Shown: positions 41,938 through 54,162, numbered from the stretch's first letter. The stretch is 64,000 nucleotides of DNA from Enterococcus hirae ATCC 9790 (GCF_000271405.2 NC_018081.1:296856-360855), one strand, 5' to 3'. The notes: generated from the sequence alone by a model not told the origin. Numbers and translations: made by a program.

Positions 41938-41961
41938 CTATACTGAGATGGGGGTGTATTA

Positions 41962-42297
41962 ATGAAACAGAAACAATATGCAAAGGTCATTAGAGAAAAG
42001 CGAAAAGCTCTCGGGTGGACACAAAAAGAATTAGCTGAAAAAATCTTCTCTACACAACAGGCAGTAGCAAGATGGGAAAATTCTGTAACAGAGCCTAACC
42101 TCGATAGCTTAACAGCTCTTTCTAGAGCCCTAGGAACCCCTGTAAGCCATTTTCTAGACAATGTTGTCGTAGATTATGAGGAAGAGTTTTTGGCTCTCTA
42201 TCGTTCTCTTAGCACTGAAGATGCAGTTCGAACAATTGACTATATGAAGCTATTAAAAAGGCAAGAAAATGAACGCAATCAGCTATTGAAAGATTGA
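41962..42297 (+). CDS. XRE-family repressor (CI-like, small)
   Basis: 111 residues. Helix-turn-helix: YAKVIREKRKALGWTQKELAEKIFSTQQAVARWENSVTEPNLDSLTALSRALG; the C-terminal 45 residues are an acidic helical dimer part (EEFLALYRSLSTEDAVRTIDYMKLLKRQENERN). No peptidase part, so not a LexA-type repressor. ATG behind GGGGGTG. Divergent from the Cro-like gene and followed by its own terminator. It is the second switch of the island besides the larger repressor at 44978. Confidence 0.82.
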   Translation: MKQKQYAKVIREKRKALGWTQKELAEKIFSTQQAVARWENSVTEPNLDSLTALSRALGTPVSHFLDNVVVDYEEEFLALYRSLSTEDAVRTIDYMKLLKRQENERNQLLKD

Positions 42298-42307
42298 AAA
42301 ATAAATA

Positions 42308-42331
42308 ACCCACCGAACTTTAACGGTGGGT
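42308..42331. terminator. Terminator of the small XRE repressor gene
   Basis: acccaccg and cggtgggt form a perfect 8-base GC-rich stem with an 8-base loop, between convergent genes. Confidence 0.7.
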
Positions 42332-42372
42332 GTATTGAGATGAAATAAGATTAAGAGCTATGGATAACCTGT

Positions 42373-44370
42373 CTAGTTTAATACAATTGGGTCTTTTCTC
42401 TTCCTTACTCTCCGTCCATCATCTCTTGTTACACTTGTAAATTGATAAAGAGGAACTAATTCAACTCCTGATAATATCAATTCTTTTATTACTTCATCTA
42501 TCCCTGCTCCTTTTGCTAGGTAGACTAAAAAACTACTACTTGCTTTCACATTGTATAGTCTCTTAATATCCTTAGAAGCTCGTTCAAGAGTGAATCCTTG
42601 TTTAACAAAGTAGCCTCTGTTTTCTTTTAAAGCATTTTCCACGCTGTTATTCCCAACATTACGTAGACGTTCACAAACAGTGTTAGTAAGTTCTTTCTCT
42701 GTCATTATATATGTTCCTTGCCACGATAAGCCCTGTAAAACTTCATGTGCCTCATCTAGAATCAATTGTTTTTCCTTGCTAAGTTCTGATCGGGAATTTT
42801 GCGGGAATACTTTTTTAGCCTCTTCCTCGCTAAAGCACATCTTAACCCAAGCATAAGAAAAATGTTGATATATAAAGTGGTATTTTTCCAGTGAGGGCAT
42901 AATATTTTCAGTCAATTCTTGAATCACAGAAGTTGCATTAAAGGCATTTAGTCGATAGACATTGCTTCTCTTATAACTAGAGTTCCCACCTTTTTCACGT
43001 AACGCTTTATCTTTCTTTTGCTTATTCAGATACTCGAGCATATCCATAGGGATATCATCGTCATCTAGTTTTTTTATCAAACCTATAAAAGTCATAAATG
43101 ATAATAACTTATTCCATTTACCTACTGAGGAAACACTCTCTTCACCATAGTAAAAAGACATTTTTTTAGCTAGTTGTTCTCCCGACATAATACAAGTCAA
43201 GCTTCCTTTACTGTAGTCAAGAAACTGAACATCCAAAAGCAAGGTATCATAGACACGTCGCATTTCCTCTAGATAATTCTTTATTGTCCTGAAAAGCTTG
43301 TCTTCCATAGATTCAAGAGTGTCAAAAAGTACTTTTGATTCCTCTTTCAATTTTCGAAAATGTGTAGGATACAGGTCTAGGTTCTCTAATAGCCAATTAA
43401 AGGCTTCTACCCGACTATCTTTCTTTAGAATTAACATCACAACCCCAATAAAATCTACACTGACACCACAATTACTAGAATGACAATGAAAAATGGAATG
43501 ACCACTTTTCCCGGTAAAAATACTAGCAGAGGGATTATGGTCGTCGTGAAACAGACATCTTAAGTTTTTACTTGACTTAAGTAATTTGTTCATATCAATG
43601 GTTAACAATCTTTCATAAATCTCATTAAAAGACATGTCGGAGGGATCAAATAAGCAATCTTTAAACCACTGTTGCATTTCTTCCCTGTCTTCATTCTTTA
43701 TTAACTTAACAAAATCGGTTTCATTTGCTACGTCATAATGTCTTCCTAAATTGTTCTGACAATTTTTAGAACTTGTCACGGTGAAGTCAATCGGATACTC
43801 AGCAATATCTAATGTGTTGGCTTCATTAATTATTATCACTGCATCTGACTTATACCCCCCAAAAAACATTCTATTCGAAGCCTTTACATTGTCATCACAC
43901 CCAGGTATGTTCTTTTTCAAGTATTCGTAAACAGCAACCATTTTACTATGATCAGTAATGGCTTCTTTTAGAATAAAGACAATTTTGAATTTTTCTAGAT
44001 GTTCAGAGTACCGGATGCTTTTTTGTATCGCAAACGCAAAGTTACGAACTAAATAGATAGATAAAGCCTTTTCTATGCTTAAGTATCTACTATCATCTTT
44101 ACTCAAATCTACTACATTATTATTCTCATCTTTAACAGTGTTATCGACATCCAGAATAATTACTCTAGTTTCTACAAATTCCTCATCTTTGTTACTTTTA
44201 TTCTTTGTCTTGCTTGGAATAAAAGATAGTGATGAATTTAGTATCTCTACAAATTCATCTCTTGTAACTTCTCTATAGTTATCTAAACATCTTTCTCTTA
44301 TATCAGTTTTTTCTTTTTTTGTAACTGGCTTCTCTAATAGTTTTTCTTGATCTACATAAATATTAATCAT
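42373..44370 (-). CDS. Island primase/replication protein
   Basis: 665 residues. The N-terminal 200 residues have an archaeo-eukaryotic primase-like pattern (TRVIILDVDNTVKDENN; KFKIVFILKE; ASNRMFFGGY, as in BT4734-type and plasmid primases). A CHC2-like zinc finger follows at about 270-305: CLFHDDHNPSASIFTGKSGHSIFHCHSSNC. The C-terminal 300 residues are helical with a winged-helix look. No helicase Walker A is seen, so unwinding must come from elsewhere. In satellites a pri gene lies after xis, as here, and drives island replication from a nearby origin. Start ATG behind AGGAGG. Confidence 0.75.
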   Translation of the reverse strand: MINIYVDQEKLLEKPVTKKEKTDIRERCLDNYREVTRDEFVEILNSSLSFIPSKTKNKSNKDEEFVETRVIILDVDNTVKDENNNVVDLSKDDSRYLSIEKALSIYLVRNFAFAIQKSIRYSEHLEKFKIVFILKEAITDHSKMVAVYEYLKKNIPGCDDNVKASNRMFFGGYKSDAVIIINEANTLDIAEYPIDFTVTSSKNCQNNLGRHYDVANETDFVKLIKNEDREEMQQWFKDCLFDPSDMSFNEIYERLLTIDMNKLLKSSKNLRCLFHDDHNPSASIFTGKSGHSIFHCHSSNCGVSVDFIGVVMLILKKDSRVEAFNWLLENLDLYPTHFRKLKEESKVLFDTLESMEDKLFRTIKNYLEEMRRVYDTLLLDVQFLDYSKGSLTCIMSGEQLAKKMSFYYGEESVSSVGKWNKLLSFMTFIGLIKKLDDDDIPMDMLEYLNKQKKDKALREKGGNSSYKRSNVYRLNAFNATSVIQELTENIMPSLEKYHFIYQHFSYAWVKMCFSEEEAKKVFPQNSRSELSKEKQLILDEAHEVLQGLSWQGTYIMTEKELTNTVCERLRNVGNNSVENALKENRGYFVKQGFTLERASKDIKRLYNVKASSSFLVYLAKGAGIDEVIKELILSGVELVPLYQFTSVTRDDGRRVRKRKDPIVLN

Positions 44371-44467
44371 TGGTATTTCCTCCTTATAAAATTCCGGTAA
44401 AGACTAAAACATATAGATAATAAAAACAAACTCTCTATTACTATATGTTTTAATCTTATTTGTTTAC

Positions 44468-44743
44468 TCAACCTTTATACCGTTCCATGAAACTATCAAT
44501 ATCAGATTTTTTGAATCTAATGACCGTATCAATTTTTATAACAGGTAACCCGTATTGAGTAACATATTTTCTAATCGTTCCTACTGATACACCTAGATAT
44601 TCACTAGCCTGCTGGTAGTCCATATACTCTAGCGTGACTCCAGAAATAATGTCTTCTAGCATGGGCTTTAGCACTGTAATTATCTCTTTCACTTGTTGTT
44701 CAACTTGTATAGAGACAATGCTATCAATGATTTGCAGGGACAT
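44468..44743 (-). CDS. Excisionase-like MerR/HTH_17 protein (AlpA/Xis type)
   Basis: 91 residues, ATG behind AAAGGAGGG. The C-terminal half is a helix-turn-helix of the excisionase type: EYMDYQQASEYLGVSVGTIRKYVTQYGLPVIKIDTVIRFKKSDIDSFMERYKG. The N-terminal 40 residues form a helix (VEQQVKEIITVLKPMLEDI), perhaps for dimers. It is the first gene of the leftward unit, divergent from the repressor, and is expected to direct excision with the integrase and to start the primase unit. Confidence 0.8.
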   Translation of the reverse strand: MSLQIIDSIVSIQVEQQVKEIITVLKPMLEDIISGVTLEYMDYQQASEYLGVSVGTIRKYVTQYGLPVIKIDTVIRFKKSDIDSFMERYKG

Positions 44744-44900
44744 CTTTCTCCCTCCTTTCGTGATTGCTTGAACAAATTTTCTAAGAATTATCTTCGTATT
44801 CTTTGCTCAAAATAAAAGTGTTTTGTTGTTATTAACCGATTAATCAAATAAAAAATGATTACCAGTTCATCGACATACACATAATACCTCGATAAAAAAG

Positions 44901-44940
44901 GGGGTGTCAATATGTTATGTAAATTTATTTACAACACCCC
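44901..44940. promoter_or_regulatory. Nested palindromes before the cI-like repressor gene
   Basis: Outer arms ggggtgt (44901-44907) and acacccc (44934-44940) enclose the perfect 16-base palindrome tgtaaatttatttaca (44918-44933); a T run follows. It can act as an operator, an attenuator hairpin, or both, in the 230-base control region between xis and the repressor. Confidence 0.55.
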
Positions 44941-44977
44941 TTTTTGGTGTATACTAATTTTAGGAGGTGTGGTCAAT

Positions 44978-45691
44978 ATGATAAAGCGTCCACCAATAAA
45001 TTATTTAGAACGGAAAAAGATACTCGGAACAAAAATAAAAGCTATAAGAAAGAGTAAAAAATTAACACAACCAGCATTTGGTCTTATGATTAACAATGGT
45101 CAATTGATTGACAAAAAAACTATCTACGAATGGGAGAAGGGAACCTATTTACCAATACCAGAACGATTATCCCGAATTGCTGATTTAGGAAATATAAGTA
45201 TAGAGGAGTTAGTTTGTGGCAGTGTAGAAGAATATATTTTCGGAATTATTCTTTATGGAGATAGCATTGTGTTAGATGGTATAACATTTCCGAATAAAAA
45301 CCTGTCACAGCATCTTTATCAACAGTTTCCACCAGTACACCCCGATTTAGATAAATGGCTGAATAGATATTCCAAATTAGAACCAGAGACGCAAGAATTT
45401 ATTGCTAACAAAACTTGTAATAAAGTTAAAAATGAAAAAATTAGTCTTTTCAATATCTTAAAAATAGAAGAATTATTCATCAATGCTATTGTAGAAGAAT
45501 TTGACAATAACATTCTTTTCCTCACTAGCAGTATAGAAGAACAGCTAAAAATAATGGTAGATGAATGGCTACCTAGTCAATTGGAAGACATGACTTATCC
45601 CGAAGAAGCTGTGAGAGAAATTTTTGATAATATAAACAAGCTAGAACAAACGATTTCATCAATTGGAAAAAAATACACTAAGAAAAAATGA
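44978..45691 (+). CDS. XRE-family island master repressor (Stl/CI-like)
   Basis: 237 residues from the ATG at 44978 with AGGAGGTG upstream; the frame is open a further 22 codons but lacks a site there. The N-terminal helix-turn-helix reads ILGTKIKAIRKSKKLTQPAFGLMINNGQLIDKKTIYEWEKGTYLPIPERLSRIADLGNIS. The rest is helical (ELFINAIVEEFDNNILFLTSSIEEQLKIMVDEW) without a peptidase active site, so it is not cleaved by RecA. Stl proteins of satellites are similar: they are lifted by binding a phage protein. It is upstream of int on the same strand and divergent from xis-primase. Confidence 0.78.
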   Translation: MIKRPPINYLERKKILGTKIKAIRKSKKLTQPAFGLMINNGQLIDKKTIYEWEKGTYLPIPERLSRIADLGNISIEELVCGSVEEYIFGIILYGDSIVLDGITFPNKNLSQHLYQQFPPVHPDLDKWLNRYSKLEPETQEFIANKTCNKVKNEKISLFNILKIEELFINAIVEEFDNNILFLTSSIEEQLKIMVDEWLPSQLEDMTYPEEAVREIFDNINKLEQTISSIGKKYTKKK

Positions 45692-45749
45692 AGGGAGGTG
45701 ATACCATCTAGTGGTAAGTACTCCTTGTAAATTAAGAGGAGATGATATA

Positions 45750-46892
45750 ATGGCAAAAATATCAAAGTACAAAAAGAAAAACGGTCAAGTGGCGTGGATG
45801 TATAAAGGACACATTGCCACCGATCCACGAACTGGTGAAAAAATAAATACTACGAGAAGAGGTTTTAGTAGCAAACAAGAAGCTCAAAAAGATTATGACG
45901 AGTACAGACATCAAATATTATACGGTGTTAAAAAGAAAGCACCTGATATGACATTTGAAGACCTGTATAATGAATGGATAACTCATCAGCGTACCAGTGT
46001 TAAAGCTTCAACAATCGCAATCTCAGTAAGATACGCAAATAATCAAATACTTCCAGCATTTGGTAAGCTTAAACTATCGAATATCTCTGTCCCATATTGT
46101 CAAAAAGTGGTAGATGAATGGCACAGTAAATATGAAAGTTACGATTATATGAGAAAACAGACTGCACAAATTTTACGCTACGGGGTTGCAATGCAATATA
46201 TTGACAATAATCCTATGGAAAAAACACTTCTTCCACGAAAAAAAGAGTATGAGAAAAATCGTAAATTTTACTCAAAAGAGGAGCTTAATAATTTACTGGA
46301 TGCTTTTAAAGATTTTGGTAACATGAAACAATACGCCTTCTTCAGATTATTGGCATACACAGGTATGAGAAAGAGTGAAGTACTCGCTTTACAGTGGAAA
46401 GACATAGACACGTTTAATAAAGAACTACATGTCAATAAAACTCTTGCTGTAGATGAATTTGGTAAAGTTATAATTCAATCTCCGAAAACAAGAGCTTCTA
46501 GACGAGTTATCTCTTTAGATACTGAGACTCTTTCTATCCTCAACAACTGGAAATTACAGCAAAAAGAAGAGTATTTAAAACTTGGATACAATACTAGCTC
46601 TAAAGAGCAACATGTTTTTACAACAGTTAAAAACACTCTATACATTCCAAACACTGTTAATGATTGGTTAAGATATATTTTGAAAAAATATAACTTGCCT
46701 CGTATTACACCTCATGGGTTTAGACATACACATGCTAGTTTATTATTAGAAGCAGGAGAATCTGTCAAGGTAGTTCAACAACGATTAGGGCATGAAAATA
46801 GTAAAGTGACATTAGACATCTATGCACATATTACAAATAATGCACCTAAGAAAACAGGTCAAGACTTTGCTGATATGATGGCTCATCAGTAA
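45750..46892 (+). CDS. int: Tyrosine-type site-specific integrase
   Basis: 380 residues from the ATG at 45750 (AGAGGAGATG upstream). The N-terminal part (YKKKNGQVAWMYKGHIATDPRTGEKINTTRRGFSSKQEA) is the arm-binding AP2-like domain, then a SAM-like core-binding domain (TFEDLYNEWITHQRTSVKASTI). The catalytic residues are all seen: R in YTGMRKSEVLALQW, K in the beta-hairpin SPKTRASRR, H-x-x-R in HGFRHTHASLLLEAG, H/W in QQRLGHENSKVT, and Y in DIYAHIT. It lies 95 bases from the attachment site in the sufB end, with an arm-like repeat in between, and would integrate and, with the Xis-like protein, excise the island. Confidence 0.95.
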   Translation: MAKISKYKKKNGQVAWMYKGHIATDPRTGEKINTTRRGFSSKQEAQKDYDEYRHQILYGVKKKAPDMTFEDLYNEWITHQRTSVKASTIAISVRYANNQILPAFGKLKLSNISVPYCQKVVDEWHSKYESYDYMRKQTAQILRYGVAMQYIDNNPMEKTLLPRKKEYEKNRKFYSKEELNNLLDAFKDFGNMKQYAFFRLLAYTGMRKSEVLALQWKDIDTFNKELHVNKTLAVDEFGKVIIQSPKTRASRRVISLDTETLSILNNWKLQQKEEYLKLGYNTSSKEQHVFTTVKNTLYIPNTVNDWLRYILKKYNLPRITPHGFRHTHASLLLEAGESVKVVQQRLGHENSKVTLDIYAHITNNAPKKTGQDFADMMAHQ

Positions 46893-46897
46893 AAGAG

Positions 46898-46915
46898 CTG
46901 GTCAAAATCTGGTCA
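46898..46915. repeat. Integrase arm-like repeat, right copy
   Basis: ctggtcaaaatctggtca, identical over 18 bases to 35754-35771. It begins six bases after the int stop codon. Confidence 0.65.
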
Positions 46916-46941
46916 TTTCTAGTATACAGGCAAAACAAAAA

Positions 46942-46974
46942 AGCTAGAACCCTTATATATCAAGGGTTCTAGCT
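46942..46974. terminator. sufB operon terminator (element-supplied copy)
   Basis: Perfect 13-base arms agctagaaccctt and aagggttctagct with A run on the left, placed after the sufB stop. It also ends int transcription from the other side. Confidence 0.85.
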
Positions 46975-46986
46975 CCTATAACAGGT

Positions 46987-48378
46987 TTACCCAACACTGC
47001 CTTCCATCTCATAACTAATCAAACGGTTGAGTTCGACTGCGTATTCCATTGGGAGTTCTTTGGTGAATGGTTCGACGAAGCCCATGACGATCATTTCGGT
47101 GGCTTCGGATTCGGTTAGGCCTCGGCTCATAAGATAATAGAGTTGTTCTTCTGAGATTTTTGAGACTTTGGCTTCGTGTTCCAAAGAGACTTGGCTGTTG
47201 TGGATCTCGTTGAATGGGATCGTATCGGATTTTGAGTATTCGTCCATGATGATCGTGTCGCATTCAATGTGAGAGATGGAACCGGCGCTGTTTTTAGCGA
47301 AGGTTACTTGTCCTCGATAATTAACTTCTCCACCGTCTTTTGAGATTGATTTGGAGACGATGGAGCTTGACGTGTTTGGTGCGTTATGGATCATTTTTGC
47401 CCCAGTATCTTGGATTTGGTTTGCGCCAGCAAATGCAATGGAAAGCATCGTGCCACGCGCACCTTTGCCGTCTAGGTAAACACTTGGATATTTCATCGTT
47501 GTTTTAGCTCCTAGGTTGCCGTCAATCCATTCGACTGTGGCACCTTCGTAAGCTTTGGCTCTTTTGGTTACTAAGTTATAGACATTGTCTGACCAGTTTT
47601 GAATCGTGGTATAGCGACAATAGGCGTCTTTTCGGGTGAAGATTTCAACGATTGCTGCATGAAGACTGTTACTTGAATACGTTGGTGCTGTACAGCCTTC
47701 GACATAATGGATGCTGGCTCCTTCGTCAACGATGATCAATGTTCGTTCAAATTGTCCGGTATTTTCGGCATTGATCCTAAAGTATGTTTGTAATGGAACG
47801 TCGACTTTTACCCCTTTAGGTACATAAATAAATGTTCCTCCTGACCAAACAGCTGAATTTAAAGCAGCAAGTTTGTTGTCAGTGGGTGGGACTAATTTGG
47901 AAAAGTATTCTTTGAATAACTCAGGATATTCTTTCAATGCAGAATCAGTATCGGTGAAGACGATCCCTAATTTTTCAAATTCGTCTTTCATGTTGTGGTA
48001 AACGACTTCTGATTCATATTGAGCAGAAGCACCTGCGAGGTATGCACGTTCTGCTTCAGGAATCCCGATTTTTTCAAAGGTTTCTTTGATTTTATCAGGT
48101 ACATCTTCCCAATCTCGGGCAGGTTTATCACTTGGTTTTTGGTAATATTTTATGGCATTGAAGTCGATGTCTGACAGGTCTGGTCCCCATTTTTGCATGG
48201 GCATTTTATTGAATGTTTCTAAGGATTTCAAACGAAAATCTAACATCCATTCAGGTTCACCTTTGATTCGAGACATTTCTCGAACGACTTCTTCAGTTAA
48301 GCCTTCTCCTGTACTGAAAACTGGTTCCACATCATCGTGAAAACCAAATTTATATTCTTCTAATTCTGGTACACCCAT
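46987..48378 (-). CDS. sufB: SufB, Fe-S cluster scaffold subunit
   Basis: 463 residues, full length. SufB features: [17 protein letters not shown] near the start, the beta-helix core with [29 protein letters not shown] and [40 protein letters not shown], and the C-terminal [37 protein letters not shown]. With SufC and SufD it assembles Fe-S clusters. Last gene of sufC-D-S-U-B. Its last seven codons are the right attachment site of the island; a second synonymous copy of them is at 35628-35648. The protein is left unchanged by the integration. Confidence 0.97.
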   Translation of the reverse strand: MGVPELEEYKFGFHDDVEPVFSTGEGLTEEVVREMSRIKGEPEWMLDFRLKSLETFNKMPMQKWGPDLSDIDFNAIKYYQKPSDKPARDWEDVPDKIKETFEKIGIPEAERAYLAGASAQYESEVVYHNMKDEFEKLGIVFTDTDSALKEYPELFKEYFSKLVPPTDNKLAALNSAVWSGGTFIYVPKGVKVDVPLQTYFRINAENTGQFERTLIIVDEGASIHYVEGCTAPTYSSNSLHAAIVEIFTRKDAYCRYTTIQNWSDNVYNLVTKRAKAYEGATVEWIDGNLGAKTTMKYPSVYLDGKGARGTMLSIAFAGANQIQDTGAKMIHNAPNTSSSIVSKSISKDGGEVNYRGQVTFAKNSAGSISHIECDTIIMDEYSKSDTIPFNEIHNSQVSLEHEAKVSKISEEQLYYLMSRGLTESEATEMIVMGFVEPFTKELPMEYAVELNRLISYEMEGSVG

Positions 48379-48382
48379 GTTC

Positions 48383-51361
<2,979 letters not shown>

Positions 51362-51374
51362 TTTCCGCTCCTCC

Positions 51375-52148
51375 TTACGCTTCTTCTTCTTTATAGTCGA
51401 TTCCTAGTTCTTTGCTGATACCAGCATACCCTTCTGCTTCAAGTCGTTTTGCTAGATCTGCATTCCCAGTCATCACGACACGTCCTTCCATCATGATGTG
51501 GACGACATCCGGAGTGATATAATTCAATAATCGTTGGTAGTGGGTGATGATCAATGCGCCAAAGTTTTCGCTACGCATTTCATTGACCCCTTTTGCTACG
51601 ACTTTCAATGCATCGATATCTAATCCAGAATCAATTTCATCTAAAATGGCAAAAGTTGGTTCTAACATCAATAATTGTAAGATTTCATTTCGTTTCTTTT
51701 CACCACCAGAAAAGCCTTCATTCAAGTAACGTTCGGCCATTTCTTCTGGCATATTTAACAGCGCCATTTTTTCATCTAATTTTTTCAAGAAAGTCAAAAC
51801 AGACATTTTATCGTCTTCATCACGTTTGGCATTGATCGCTGCACGCATAAATTCTGCATTCGTGATCCCAGGAATTTCGCTTGGGTATTGCATCGCTAAA
51901 AATAATCCTAGACGTGCCCGCTCATCGACCTCTAAATCTAAGATATTTTTTCCGTCAAATAGGATCTCGCCTTCAGTGACTTCATAGTTTGGATTCCCCA
52001 TAATAGCGGCTGACAGCGTCGATTTCCCTGTTCCATTTGGTCCCATAATGGCATGGATCTCGCCTGTTTTCATCGTTAAGTTTACGCCTTTAAGAATTTC
52101 TTTCTCTTCAATTGAGACGTGTAAATTTTTTATTTCTAAGACAGACAT
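51375..52148 (-). CDS. sufC: SufC, ATPase of the Fe-S assembly complex
   Basis: 257 residues from the ATG at 52148 (GGAGGG upstream; 11 codons of the longer frame are not needed). ABC-type ATPase: Walker A MGPNGTGKSTLS, signature FSGGEKKRNEILQ, Walker B FAILDEIDSGLDIDA, H-loop ITHYQRLLNYI. The D-E-x-D-S-G-L-D form is typical of SufC. First gene of the suf operon; the promoter must lie in the 52150-52250 region. Confidence 0.97.
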   Translation of the reverse strand: MSVLEIKNLHVSIEEKEILKGVNLTMKTGEIHAIMGPNGTGKSTLSAAIMGNPNYEVTEGEILFDGKNILDLEVDERARLGLFLAMQYPSEIPGITNAEFMRAAINAKRDEDDKMSVLTFLKKLDEKMALLNMPEEMAERYLNEGFSGGEKKRNEILQLLMLEPTFAILDEIDSGLDIDALKVVAKGVNEMRSENFGALIITHYQRLLNYITPDVVHIMMEGRVVMTGNADLAKRLEAEGYAGISKELGIDYKEEEA

Positions 52149-52189
52149 GCAAATTCCCTCCAGATTCTGTTTCGTTCTCACTTATTTTA

Positions 52190-52500
52190 GACTAATTGAG
52201 AATAGAGCGCAATGTTATAACCCACTAAAATCAAAACTTTTTTCACGAGTTATCATTAAATCAATATTACTAGATAATAATATTTATAAAGAAACTTCTG
52301 TTTTTAGCATTCATAGATCACTGGTTATGTTGATTTGTTTTATGTAAAACGATAGGTAAACGTTGGCTTGCAGAATGATGTCAGTACGCATCTCTTGATT
52401 ACCGCTTATCTGTTCTTAATAAATGCTTCTTGAAAAATGCCATAATAAAGAGAGTTCTCTATTGGTTACATAGCTAATTTATTCACTATTCACTCTACAA
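52190..52500. other. Intergenic region upstream of sufC
   Basis: About 310 bases without a gene. AT-rich, with likely suf promoter elements near its left end, but I see no clear boxes, riboswitch or repeat. A 99-codon plus-strand frame across it has no ribosome site and runs antisense into sufC. Confidence 0.4.
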
Positions 52501-52543
52501 AAAAACATCAAAGCTAGTAAAATCAACTAACTTTGATGTTTTT
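52501..52543. terminator. Terminator of the metNIQ operon
   Basis: Arms aaacatcaaag and ctttgatgttt with an inner acta/tagt match; T run after the second arm and A run before the first. It follows the metQ stop on the minus strand. Confidence 0.8.
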
Positions 52544-52604
52544 GATGACTTGATTATTTTTTAGATGAACATTTGATTTTGTTCAACTCTATTTTTTGAA
52601 GTGC

Positions 52605-53453
52605 TTATTTGGCATCAGCTGCGACAGGTTTGACTGAACCGCCCCATTTGTCTTCGATCCATTTTTGAACGTCTTCACGGTGTAAGACTTCAAGTAATTT
52701 TTTGATTTTTTCGCTATTTTCATCACCTTTACGTGTGGCAATGATATTCACATATGGTGAGTTGTCTTCTTCTAATAAGACAGAATCTTTCAATGGATTC
52801 AAACCAGCACCATAAGCAAAGTTTGCATTGATCGCTACTAAGTCACCTTCATCATTTTGATAAGTAGAAGCTAATAAAGAAGGATCAATCGAATGATTGA
52901 ATTTTAAGTTTTTAGGGTTTTCAGCGATGTCATCAAACGTAGCTGTTTCTAGATCTACGCCATCTTTTACCTTAACTAAGCCAGCATTTTGTAAAATAGT
53001 GATGATTCGTCCCCAGTCAGATTCTGAATTTGAAGTAATCACTGTTGCGCCGTCTTTTAAATCAGCAATGTCTTTGATTTTCTTTGAGTACAAGCCCATT
53101 GGTTCAATATGGACAGCACCCGCATTGACAAAATCATAGCCTTTTTCTTTGATTTCTTTATTTAGATAAGGAATATGTTGAAAATAATTGGCATCGATAT
53201 CGCCTTCTGCTAAAGATTGATTTGGTAAAATGTAGTCATCGAATTTCACGATCTCTAAATTAATGCCTTCGTCTTTCAATAGCGGTTGGACGTGTTCCAA
53301 GATTTCTGCATGAGGTGTTGGTGATGCGCCTACTTTTAAAGTTGTATCGTCACTTTTTGATGAAGCACCTTTACTATCGCTATTATTGCCACAAGCTGCT
53401 AACCCTACAGTCAGCAAGACCGCTGCTGCAAATCCAAAAATTTTCTTTTTCAT
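52605..53453 (-). CDS. metQ: Methionine ABC transporter substrate-binding lipoprotein
   Basis: 282 residues of the NlpA/MetQ family. Signal peptide with lipobox VGLAACG; mature start LKVGASPTPHAEILEHVQPLLKDEGINLEIVKFDDYILPNQSLAEGDIDANYFQHIPYLN, the classic MetQ pattern, and later AINANFAYGAGLNPLKDSVLLEEDNSPYVNIIATRKGDE. It binds methionine (D or L) outside the cell and hands it to MetI. Last gene of metN-I-Q, under a T-box. Confidence 0.95.
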   Translation of the reverse strand: MKKKIFGFAAAVLLTVGLAACGNNSDSKGASSKSDDTTLKVGASPTPHAEILEHVQPLLKDEGINLEIVKFDDYILPNQSLAEGDIDANYFQHIPYLNKEIKEKGYDFVNAGAVHIEPMGLYSKKIKDIADLKDGATVITSNSESDWGRIITILQNAGLVKVKDGVDLETATFDDIAENPKNLKFNHSIDPSLLASTYQNDEGDLVAINANFAYGAGLNPLKDSVLLEEDNSPYVNIIATRKGDENSEKIKKLLEVLHREDVQKWIEDKWGGSVKPVAADAK

Positions 53454-53476
53454 ATCCTTTATCCTCCTATTTCTTC

Positions 53477-54162
53477 TTATCTTTTATCTGTTTTCTTTGT
53501 TAAAAAGTCCCCGATTCCTTGAACAATAAATACAATGACTAGTATCACTAACGTTGCCACAAATGTCACGGTCAGATTACCACGTTGGTAACCTTCTTGC
53601 CAAGCAAGACCTCCCAAACCACCAGCTCCGATCGCACCCGCCATCGCAGTAAAGCCGATCATCGAAATGGTAGTAACTGTCAATCCGGAGATCAGTGCAG
53701 GCACGCTTTCTGGTATCAAGACTTTCCAAATGATTTCCCAGTAGCTGGCACCCATCGCATCCGCCGCTTCTAAAACTCCAGGACTAACTTCACGAAAAGC
53801 AATTTCAACTAGACGAGCATAAAATGGGGCAGCTGAAAGTACCAAGGCAGGAATAGCAGCTTGCGCCCCTAGCATGGTTCCGACGATTGCTTTCGTGAAA
53901 GGAATGATCAAGACCATCAAGATCATAAATGGCGTAGATCGAAAGATATTACTAATAATCGAAACAATGCCATAAATGATTCGTGCATAAGGTTTATTTT
54001 TCGTCCAATCGAATACAGGATCAAACCTAGTACCAAACCAATGATGGTCACTAATACCATGGACACCAACGTCATATACAGCGTATCGATGAATGCTTGT
54101 TTCATCGTTTCCATGTTGATTTGACTAAAATCTAAATACGTTTCTGCAAAGCTTTTATCCAC
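53477..54162 (-). CDS. metI: Methionine ABC transporter permease, frameshifted
   Basis: The first part reads MDKSFAETYLDFSQINMETMKQAFIDTLYMTLVSMVLVTIIGLVLGLILYSIGRK and then shifts; one base added to the T5 run at 53997-54001 gives KNKPYARIIYGIVSIISNIFRSTPFMILMVLIIPFTKAIVGTMLG and joins the second part, total about 228 residues, normal for MetI. The permease signature for docking MetN is EAADAMGASYWEIIWKVLIPESVPALISG. Five membrane helices. Since metN and metQ are whole and the operon is under methionine control, a sequence error is far more likely than a dead transporter. Confidence 0.9.

Larger units (their letters stand above)
35628..47007. mobile_element. PICI-like integrative island at the 3' end of sufB
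   Basis: An 11.38 kb element bounded by the duplicated sufB ends. On the right are an integrase and a cI-like repressor gene reading towards sufB; divergent from them are an excisionase-like gene and a primase/replication gene. This is the standard head of phage-inducible chromosomal islands (int, stl, alpA/xis, pri). To the left come a second XRE pair, small membrane proteins, and an Abi_C/HEPN protein with a helicase as cargo. No terminase small subunit or capsid-size genes are visible. An integrative plasmid-like or prophage remnant is the alternative, but gene order and size fit a satellite best. Confidence 0.7.

Noticed and set aside
41620..42297. Toxin-antitoxin pair at the divergent XRE genes
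   Set aside because: Both encode helix-turn-helix regulators with palindromes between them; neither looks like a toxin, so a Cro/CI-type switch explains them better.
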